A stretch of 64,000 nt of DNA, taken from the NCBI GenBank assembly GCA_019637795.1, contig JAHBUY010000005.1, forward strand, positions 496,001 through 560,000. Direction: 5' to 3'. The notes under the pieces are model-generated. The model was not told the origin of the DNA, made no database searches, and saw nothing but the letters and a program-made list of their open reading frames with translations. Made by a program: the position numbers and the translations under genes. Of the stretch, positions 51,421 through 57,786 are shown in pieces. The first letter of the stretch is position 1; every line of letters begins with the position of its first letter. The DNA comes from a bacterium. GTDB lineage: Bacteria; Desulfobacterota; Binatia; HRBIN30; CADEER01.

Positions 51421-51540
51421 GTCCTGGCTGGGCCCGGCACTGGAAAGAGCGCGACGCTCGTCGCATTGGTCGACCGCCTCGAAGCCCTCCAGGCCGAGAC
51501 CGCCACCGAACTCGACGCCCTGTTGCCGTCCATTCTGCCG
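51421..51540 (+). pseudogene. Fused scraps of a UvrD-like helicase and a type I HsdS subunit
   Basis: One frame gives VLAGPGTGKSATLVALV, the Walker A of UvrD/Rep-type helicases, running straight into DRLEALQAETATELDALLPS, the coiled-coil end typical of type I restriction specificity subunits. The two parts do not belong to one protein. This is a junction of two decayed genes, possibly from a lost restriction locus. Confidence 0.5.
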
Positions 51541-51668
51541 CGCTATCAGAGGCGAACTCTAGGGCCTCTCCGCCCCCAATACACCGCTTCTGTGGTCGGT
51601 CGGGGCCCGTGCCACCGCACCTGTCTCCACTGCCTGCGAAGTTCTCATTCTCACGCGCTTGTTCGGGT

Positions 51669-52526
51669 TCAAGCCCCCTCTTTCCGCGCAGAACGAACAT
51701 CCGCCCTCAACATGGTCGGCGGCGCGACGATCCGGTTGTTGTCGCGCTCCCAGCGAAATTCGCGGACGTTGACCGCTTTCAAACGACCATCGGATCCCTC
51801 ACCCAGCTCAAACTCGAGTATCGCGCTCCGCATGCGCAAGGCGACGAAGCTTGCGCGATCTACTGGATCTCCGTCTCGTGAGACATCGGTTATGTGGCAA
51901 AAAATGTCGTCCCGCACGTCGGAGGTGCCAAGACCCGTACGTATTGTCAAAAAGCCGAAACCGCGTTCCTCGTTTACGAAATGCATATGTCCGCGCAAGC
52001 GATCTTCTCCGCCATTATCGTCGACCGGCAGGAGGCCCGGGATCAGAAATCCGTTCCAATGGTTGTCGACCTCGCGCCGCAAGTCCGTACTCGTATTTGC
52101 GAAAGACAGCAGGTCAACGCGTTTGCCGCGACTTTGTAACGCACGGACTAGACGCAGGAAGTCCCCGTCGCCGGTACCCAGCAGGATGTAGTCGAGGTTG
52201 TCCGACTGCAATAGCGTGTCTACCGCGAGGTCAAGATCCGCGTTAGCCTTCAGCACTTCCTGCCCATCGCTGTCGCGGTAACGCTTTACCTCCTTTAGAA
52301 CGAGATGAAACCCGTTCCGTCTGATTGCATTTCGGTAGAGTTCCTTGGCTTGCTGCAACCCGCCCTCACGTGATTCGCGGTCGGCGTCATAGGCCATGTA
52401 GGCGTTCGCGCGGAGCACAGTGGTTTCCTGAGCCGCCACTAAGGCTTTGATGACGTCATATCTGAGCCCCCAGCCCCCGTTTCGCATGAGGTTGTCCATG
52501 TCAAGGAAAATGCCGGCCTTCAGCAT
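51669..52526 (-). CDS. NYN-domain RNase with cold-shock-like domain
   Basis: 285 residues. The N-terminal NYN/LabA domain (about 1-165) has the acidic residues in GIFLDMDNLM, ADLDLAVDTLL and LGTGDGDFLRLV, as in PIN-like NYN nucleases. The C-terminal part (GHMHFVNEERGFGFLTI ... DDIFCHITDV, about 180-250) is a cold-shock (OB) fold. NYN plus an RNA-binding fold suggests an RNase acting on structured or foreign RNA. It is divergent from the excisionase-integrase pair, with about 250 bases between them. Confidence 0.8.
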   Translation of the reverse strand: MLKAGIFLDMDNLMRNGGWGLRYDVIKALVAAQETTVLRANAYMAYDADRESREGGLQQAKELYRNAIRRNGFHLVLKEVKRYRDSDGQEVLKANADLDLAVDTLLQSDNLDYILLGTGDGDFLRLVRALQSRGKRVDLLSFANTSTDLRREVDNHWNGFLIPGLLPVDDNGGEDRLRGHMHFVNEERGFGFLTIRTGLGTSDVRDDIFCHITDVSRDGDPVDRASFVALRMRSAILEFELGEGSDGRLKAVNVREFRWERDNNRIVAPPTMLRADVRSARKEGA

Positions 52527-52773
52527 TACAACTCCCTTCCCAGCGGTCGCTGGCAGACGTTGGTGGACAGCTCCACAGGCTCCGAATCGCGAATCCTTCT
52601 ACCACAGCCGGTTGGCGGACCGAGCGGCAGTGATTCGCTGTTTACTGGTTTTGTCGGTCCAACCCGATCGCCCTCTCCGCTCTCGCCGTCGGCTGTGCTT
52701 TTCTGCCGAGACAGGAGGAACTGGACACAGACGACATGAACCGGCACGAACACAGCGACAGCGAGAGAGACCG

Positions 52774-52980
52774 ATGGCCGACCGCCTCTTGAACGTCAAC
52801 GAGGCCGCCGCCATGCTCGGCCTCAAGCGCTCAACGCTCTACCAGTGGGCCTACGAGCGCCGGATCGCGCACGTGAAGATCGGCGGCGCCCTGCGGTTCC
52901 GCTTGAGCGCGATCGAAAAGCTGATCGCCAAATCCGAGGTGCCGGCGCTCAGGGCCGCCACAGAGCCTTCCGAGAACTGA
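52774..52980 (+). CDS. Excisionase-like HTH protein
   Basis: 68 residues: RLLNVNEAAAMLGLKRSTLY then QWAYERRIAHVKIGGALRFR then LSAIEKLIAKSEVP. This is the MerR/AlpA-type winged helix of excisionases. It is translationally coupled to the integrase (TGATG overlap), the classic xis-int arrangement. It probably binds the attachment arms to favour excision. Confidence 0.82.
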   Translation: MADRLLNVNEAAAMLGLKRSTLYQWAYERRIAHVKIGGALRFRLSAIEKLIAKSEVPALRAATEPSEN

Positions 52981-54206
52981 TGGCCGAAAGGGATCGAGAT
53001 AAGCAGAAGCGCCAGCGTGAGCGCGGCGTCTTCGAGCGGCCGAAGGGATCGGGTGTGTGGTGGGTCCGCTACACCGACGAGAACGGGATCCTGCACCGCG
53101 AGAAGGTCGGCACCAAGGCGCTCGCGCAGAAGGTATACCGAAAGCGGAAGACCGAAGTCGCTGAGCGGCGCTTCTTTCCGGAGCGCATCCGAAAGCGCGA
53201 CATTCTGCTCCGCGACGCGATCGACGACTACCTCAAGCGGGTGAAGGGCCGCTCGCGCAGCTACGTCAACGTCGAGCGGAACGCGCGCTACTGGAAGGAG
53301 GCGCTGGGCCAGAAGACCATGCGGCAGATCACGCCGGGCGATATCCAGCGCTACGCGGCCCGCCGGCTCGACGAGGAGATGGCCGCGGCGAGCGTCAACC
53401 GCGAGCTGACCTTCCTCCGAGCGGTCTTCTACATGGTGCAGGGAGATGGCGAGATCGACACCGTCCCGTTCGGCAAGGGCGCTGGCAAGGTGAAGCTCTA
53501 TAAGGAGAACAATCGCCGCGTCCGCTACCTCACCGACGAGGAGGAAGCGGCCTTGCGAGAGAAGATGCCCGCCTCCGAGTGGCCGAAGGTGGCCGTGGCG
53601 CTCTATACGGGCCTGCGACAGGCGAACCAGTTTCAGCTCCGCTGGGACGACGTGAACTTCGACACGGGCACCCTCACCGCACGCCAGTCTAAGTCTGGCG
53701 AGGACTACCACGTGCCGATGAACGACGAGCTGCGCCGCATCCTGCGCGAGCTGCCGAGCCGGATGCGCGGACCGTGGGTGTTCCCGAGCAGCACCGAGGA
53801 GACCGCGCTCGATGCGAAGAACTTCGTCAATCGCGTGTTCGCCCCCGCGCTCGAGGCGGCCGAGATCGAAGACTTCCACTGGCACGATTTGCGGCACACG
53901 TTTGCGAGCCGCTTAGTGATGCGCGGTGTCGACCTCACCACCGTGCAGGAGCTCATGGGTCACAAGACGCCAGCGATGACCTCGCGCTATGCGCATCTCT
54001 CCCCTGCCCATCGCCTGGCGGCGGTCCAGAAGCTCAATCCGCCCTCGGTCTCGGTTCCACCAACTGGCACCAGTACTGACACCGAGGCAGCCGCGGCAAC
54101 GAGCGCCGCTGGCCCGACCGGCCAAGTGACTGATCTTCCGAGACAAAAGAGTGAGCCGTCTGGGACTCGAACCCAGGACCCTCTGCTTAAAAGGCAGATG
54201 CTCTAA
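52980..54206 (+). CDS. int: Site-specific tyrosine integrase of the element
   Basis: 408 residues. The N-terminal arm-binding region has ERPKGSGVWWVRYTDENGIL; the core-binding domain is about 80-180. The catalytic residues are Arg in YTGLRQANQ (about 212), HDLRHTFAS with His and Arg (302-305), His in MGHKTPAMT (about 327) and Tyr in SRYAHLS (about 336). The last codons cross attR: the C-terminus after about residue 391 is translated from the 44-bp core and the tRNA (SEPSGTRTQDPLLK then RQML). In a circular form the same core would lead to a different tail from the left end. The gene lies next to the tRNA, as in most tRNA-integrating elements. Confidence 0.92.
   Translation: MAERDRDKQKRQRERGVFERPKGSGVWWVRYTDENGILHREKVGTKALAQKVYRKRKTEVAERRFFPERIRKRDILLRDAIDDYLKRVKGRSRSYVNVERNARYWKEALGQKTMRQITPGDIQRYAARRLDEEMAAASVNRELTFLRAVFYMVQGDGEIDTVPFGKGAGKVKLYKENNRRVRYLTDEEEAALREKMPASEWPKVAVALYTGLRQANQFQLRWDDVNFDTGTLTARQSKSGEDYHVPMNDELRRILRELPSRMRGPWVFPSSTEETALDAKNFVNRVFAPALEAAEIEDFHWHDLRHTFASRLVMRGVDLTTVQELMGHKTPAMTSRYAHLSPAHRLAAVQKLNPPSVSVPPTGTSTDTEAAAATSAAGPTGQVTDLPRQKSEPSGTRTQDPLLKRQML
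54061..54085 (+). repeat. 25-bp subterminal repeat, right copy
   Basis: Exact copy of 15642-15666, here in the integrase 3' region encoding PPTGTSTDT. Confidence 0.7.
54150..54193 (-). repeat. attR: 44-bp core inside the tRNA-Lys gene
   Basis: Right copy of the 44-bp core. It supplies the 3' half of the functional tRNA-Lys from the anticodon loop on, so insertion restores the tRNA. TCCGAGACA at 54137-54145 lies just inside it and is inverse to TGTCTCGGA inside attL. Confidence 0.92.
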
Positions 54207-54225
54207 CCACCTGAGCTAACGGCTC
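54153..54225 (-). tRNA. tRNA-Lys (anticodon UUU)
   Basis: 73 bases, starting GAGCCGTTAGCTC on the minus strand. The acceptor stem GAGCCGT/ACGGCTC pairs fully; the D stem is GCTC/GAGC; the anticodon stem TCTGC/GCAGA has loop CTTTTAA (anticodon TTT); the T arm CTGGG/CCCAG has loop TTCGAGT. CCA is not encoded. The 3' half has been supplied by the integrated element, and the gene remains intact. Confidence 0.97.
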
Positions 54226-54271
54226 TTCCGGGGGCGGTGGTACCATGGTCGGTGGCGGTGGGCCAGGTACC

Positions 54272-54697
54272 TCAGAGGGGGGCGTGGGCCAGGGAGGTAA
54301 TGAAGGCGACGCCGGGGACGATCTTGCGCGTCAGGCGGTCGTCGTTGGTGATGAAGAGGTCGACGCCGGCCGCCGCAGCACAGGCGAGTTGGATGGCGTC
54401 GGGCGGGCGGATGGCGCGGTCGCAGCGGACGCGCGCATAGGGCGCCGCGGCCGCGGCGTCGAAGGGCACGATGTGCGCCGCGGCGTGGAGGATCTCCGCG
54501 TAGCGCTGGCACAGGTCCGCGCGCTGCGCTTCGGCGGGTTTCACCAGAAGCTCGCCGAGGGTGAGCGCGGAGGTGACCAGTTGGTCGCCGCGGCGGAGCA
54601 TGTGCGTCCGCAGCTCGACGACCCGCTCGGCCACCGGGCCGTGGCCCTCCAACAGGTAGATGAAGAGGTTGGTGTCCCAGAAGATGCGCCGGCTCAT
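54272..54697 (-). CDS. PIN-domain (VapC-like) toxin
   Basis: 141 residues: MSRRIFWDTNLFIYLLEGHG (first Asp), VTSALTLGELLVKPAE in the middle, and YARVRCDRAIRPPDAIQLAC then VDLFITNDDRLTRKI with the later acidic residues. This is a full PIN domain. It overlaps the upstream gene by the ATGA of its start. Open frame upstream in the same phase is only antisense to the TPR gene and is not part of it. Confidence 0.85.
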   Translation of the reverse strand: MSRRIFWDTNLFIYLLEGHGPVAERVVELRTHMLRRGDQLVTSALTLGELLVKPAEAQRADLCQRYAEILHAAAHIVPFDAAAAAPYARVRCDRAIRPPDAIQLACAAAAGVDLFITNDDRLTRKIVPGVAFITSLAHAPL

Positions 54698-55221
54698 TTC
54701 CAGCCGCCGCGCAGCCGCGCCACGTAGCGGTCGGCCGGCTCGTCCTGCCACACCTCGGCCCCGAGGCCGCGCAGGCTGAGGATCGGATCGACCTCGACGT
54801 CGCCCGGACGGCGCCGCGCCGGCGCGTATTCGGCGTCGTACCAGGCCAGCAGCGGGCGATAGCGGGCGGGAATGCTCGCCGCCTCCGGCACCGTGCGCCC
54901 GGTGCCGCGACCGGGATGAAACGCGTCGCCAGGGCGGAACAACCGGCGCTGCGAACGGCTCGAGGCGAACAGCAGCCGCAGCCGCGCCGGACTCGGCGGG
55001 CGGTTGGCAACGCAGTGCTGGCTGGCGTGCGTGACCAGGCCGGCACGCAGCCGCGGCGTGATCCCTTCGCGCCGCGCGCGGTCGGTGATCTCGCGGGCGG
55101 TGAAGCCGTCGCGCTCGGGATGCTCGCGGTGAAGGAGCGCGGTGGCGATCCATACCTCGTCGGCGATCGACACGACCGCGACCGGGTCGGCTTCGGCGGC
55201 GATCGGCTGGCGCGTTGTCAT
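54694..55221 (-). CDS. Partner of the PIN toxin, function unknown
   Basis: 175 residues from ATG 55221 (MTTRQPIAAEADPVAVVSIA). Segments: HREHPERDGFTAREITDRAR then REGITPRLRAGLVTHASQHC then LRLLFASSRSQRRLFRPGDA. The first half resembles a winged-helix DNA binder. It is larger than a usual antitoxin. The coupled start of the PIN gene and the 9-bp repeats upstream suggest that it acts as antitoxin and autoregulator. Confidence 0.6.
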   Translation of the reverse strand: MTTRQPIAAEADPVAVVSIADEVWIATALLHREHPERDGFTAREITDRARREGITPRLRAGLVTHASQHCVANRPPSPARLRLLFASSRSQRRLFRPGDAFHPGRGTGRTVPEAASIPARYRPLLAWYDAEYAPARRRPGDVEVDPILSLRGLGAEVWQDEPADRYVARLRGGWK

Positions 55222-55236
55222 GACCGCTACATAGTG

Positions 55237-55254
55237 CACATTGTACACATTGTG
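55237..55254 (-). promoter_or_regulatory. Two 9-bp direct repeats upstream of the PIN pair
   Basis: CACATTGTA (55237-55245) followed directly by CACATTGTG (55246-55254). They lie 15 bases before the start of the partner gene and are AT-rich compared with their surroundings; likely operator half-sites. Confidence 0.55.
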
Positions 55255-55323
55255 AAGTAGGCGGACGCGCCGGCGCGGACACACCCCCCGAGGCTACCCA
55301 GGCGGGTGCCGCGGGGCGCGAAC

Positions 55324-57507
55324 TCAGGCGGCGCCGAAGGCGTCGACGCGCAGCGCCGAGGCCTGCTCGGCGTAGGTGGTGCTGGCTTCCGGGTCGCGCT
55401 CGGCGAGCAGGGTGCTCAGGCGGTCGAGGGCGGTGATCTGCAGGCCGGTGCGGTCGGCGTCGATGGCGAGTTGCAGGGCGCGGGCGTATTCGGCGCGCGC
55501 GCTCTCGACGTCGCCGAGCCCCGCGGCCAGGTCGCCGAGGCCGAGGGCGACGCGCACCGCGCCGGCGGCGCGCGGCAGTTGCGCGAACAGGGCCTCGGCC
55601 CTGGCGTAGGAGGCGCGCGCCGCGAGAATGTCGCCGGCGGTCGCCTCGAGCTCGGCGGCGCCGAGATGGTTGAGCGCCTCGGCCAGCGTCGCCTCGCGGG
55701 CGCGCGCGAGGCGGATGCCCACCTCGTAGCGGCCGCGCGCCGAGGCGAGCTGGCCGCGCCGGCTCTCGTAGCGGGCGCGGTGGCGCAGGCCGCGCGCTTC
55801 GAGATCGGCATCGCGTTCGGCGCCGGCGAGGGTCGCAGCGCGCTCGTAGGCGCGCAGCGCGGCGGCGTCCTGGTCGACCGACGCCTCGAAGTCGGCGAGC
55901 GCGAGCCACACCCGGGCGTGCAGCGGACCGAAGGCGTCGGACAGGCGCAGCGCCTGGTAGAGCAGCGCCCGCGCGCGATCGCTGCGGCCCTGCGACTGCT
56001 CGATCGCCGCGCAGCGCAGGATCAGCAGCGTCTGGCCGCCGACGTCGCGCGCCTGGCGAGCGAGGCGGAGCCCGTCGTTGTACGACACGGTGGCATCGGC
56101 GAGCCGGCCCAGGGCCACCTCGGCCTCGCCGCGATGGCGCAGCGCCCGCGCCTCCCCCTCCGCGTCGCGCGCCTCCGCGTACCACGCGACCGCGAGGTCG
56201 AAGTGCTGTCGCGCCGGCTCGGGGCGCTGGCCGCGCATGTGGAGGCGGCCCATGGCGATCGCCACCTCGCCGGCCTTCCCCGGCGCCGCGGCGTCGCGGT
56301 AGCGCTCGCGACTCCGCGCCCAGAGCTCGAGGCAGCGCGCGTTGTCGCCCTGGCTGCACTCGAATTCCCCGTAGCGGCGCAACACCTCGGCCTGCTGGCG
56401 CGCGTCGCCCTCGGTGTCGACGAGGTCCTGCTCGAAACGCTGGCGCTGCCATTCGGGCGTCCACGGCGCGCGCACGTCGGCGCTCGGCGCGGGGGCCGCC
56501 GGCGGCGGCACCACCTGCGGCTGGCGCAGGATCGGGCGCGCGCCGCTGACCAGCAACAGCAGCCAGGCCATGCCGGCGGCGCCGTACCCGAGGTACGGCG
56601 ACAGGGCGTGCGCGCGCCGCGCCACCAGCAACGCGACGGCGCCGGCCACCGCCACGCCGAGCAGGCTGAGCAGCGGCACCTCGTCGCTCCACTGCAGCGC
56701 CAGCAGGATCAGGCCACAGACGCCGACGCCGAGGATCGCCAGCGGCAGCGGCGCCAGCCCGCCGCTGCGGACAGCGGCCGGCTCGGCCGCGACCGCCGGC
56801 GATGCCGTCGCCGCGGCGTCGCCCGTGCCCACCGGTGCCGCCGGCGGCGTCCACTCGCCCGGCTCCGCCGCGGCCGGCCGGGCTGGGCCCAGCGACAGGC
56901 GCTCGAGGGCGCGTTCGACCACGACGGCCATGCGCGCGGAGTCGATCTGGCGCGGGTCCGCCACCGACAGCGGGATCTCCCCGCCCGCCTCTCCCCCCTC
57001 GCGCTCGGCGGCCTCGCGGTAGAGCTCGAGCGCCTGCGCGTAGTGCTTCTCGGCGATGTCGCGGTTGACGCCCACCGCGAGCTCGGCGAGCAGGAACTCG
57101 CCGTGCGCGGCGCCGAGCGGATCGCCGAGCATGACGTACAGCGCCGCCGCGGATCCGTAGCTCTGGGTGGCGGCGCCGACCCGCTTCAGCGCCCGCTGGG
57201 CATCGCCGCAGCGCAGCAGGGCCCCGGCCTCGGAGGCCGCGTCGCCGGCTTCGTGCAACGCCGCCGCCGCCTTCTCGTACTCGGCCAGCGCCGCCTCGGT
57301 GGCGCCCGCCTGCTGGTGCACGTCGCCGAGGGCGGCGTGCAGCACGCCCTGCGGCGCGTACGCCATGGCTTGCTGCGCCTGGCGCAGGTTGTCCTCCAGG
57401 AGCGCGAGCGCGCCCTCGCGGTCGCCGGCGTCGAGCAGGCGCTCGACCTCGGACAGCACCGTGGCGAGATAACTCGTCGCCTGCTCGCTCGCGCCGCCGC
57501 CGTCCAT
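55324..57507 (-). CDS. TPR-repeat membrane protein
   Basis: 727 residues from ATG 57507. The first 190 residues are TPR-like helices (LDAGDREGALALLEDNLRQA, HQQAGATEAALAEYEKAAAA). Two or three membrane helices lie at about 250-320 (LAILGVGVCGLILLALQW, LGVAVAGAVALLVARR, GAAGMAWLLLLVSG). More than ten TPR units follow to the end (RLADATVSYNDGLRLARQAR, ELEATAGDILAARASYARAE). It is probably a scaffold tethered to the membrane. The start was chosen at the ATG before the first TPR. Confidence 0.78.
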   Translation of the reverse strand: MDGGGASEQATSYLATVLSEVERLLDAGDREGALALLEDNLRQAQQAMAYAPQGVLHAALGDVHQQAGATEAALAEYEKAAAALHEAGDAASEAGALLRCGDAQRALKRVGAATQSYGSAAALYVMLGDPLGAAHGEFLLAELAVGVNRDIAEKHYAQALELYREAAEREGGEAGGEIPLSVADPRQIDSARMAVVVERALERLSLGPARPAAAEPGEWTPPAAPVGTGDAAATASPAVAAEPAAVRSGGLAPLPLAILGVGVCGLILLALQWSDEVPLLSLLGVAVAGAVALLVARRAHALSPYLGYGAAGMAWLLLLVSGARPILRQPQVVPPPAAPAPSADVRAPWTPEWQRQRFEQDLVDTEGDARQQAEVLRRYGEFECSQGDNARCLELWARSRERYRDAAAPGKAGEVAIAMGRLHMRGQRPEPARQHFDLAVAWYAEARDAEGEARALRHRGEAEVALGRLADATVSYNDGLRLARQARDVGGQTLLILRCAAIEQSQGRSDRARALLYQALRLSDAFGPLHARVWLALADFEASVDQDAAALRAYERAATLAGAERDADLEARGLRHRARYESRRGQLASARGRYEVGIRLARAREATLAEALNHLGAAELEATAGDILAARASYARAEALFAQLPRAAGAVRVALGLGDLAAGLGDVESARAEYARALQLAIDADRTGLQITALDRLSTLLAERDPEASTTYAEQASALRVDAFGAA

Positions 57508-57786
57508 CCGCGTTCCCTGTGCCGCGCCACGATTACGCGCGGCCGGGCGCGTATCATGCCACGTCGCACCCACGCCCTCCACCGCGATTTCTCACCTCGC
57601 ACAGGACCTGCGCCGTCCGTTCCCGGCGCGGCGGCGTGCGCGGCGCCATGCCATCCGCCATGCCGGCCGCGCCGGGCGGACGGGCCGCGAATCCGCGGGG
57701 GCCGCGCATCCCTGCGCGCGGCGACATCCGCCGACGCGATCCGCGCGCGTGTTGGAAACCCGGATCGCGGCTGGTAGCTACGGGCG

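Noticed and set aside
15481..54193. Prophage interpretation of the element
   Set aside because: No capsid, portal, tail, terminase large subunit or lysis gene is visible; the HTH protein at 20237 only loosely resembles a terminase small subunit.
54698..56854. Long frame upstream of the PIN toxin in the same phase
   Set aside because: It runs through the TPR gene in another phase and is Arg/Gly/Ala-rich; only the part from ATG 54697 is a PIN protein.
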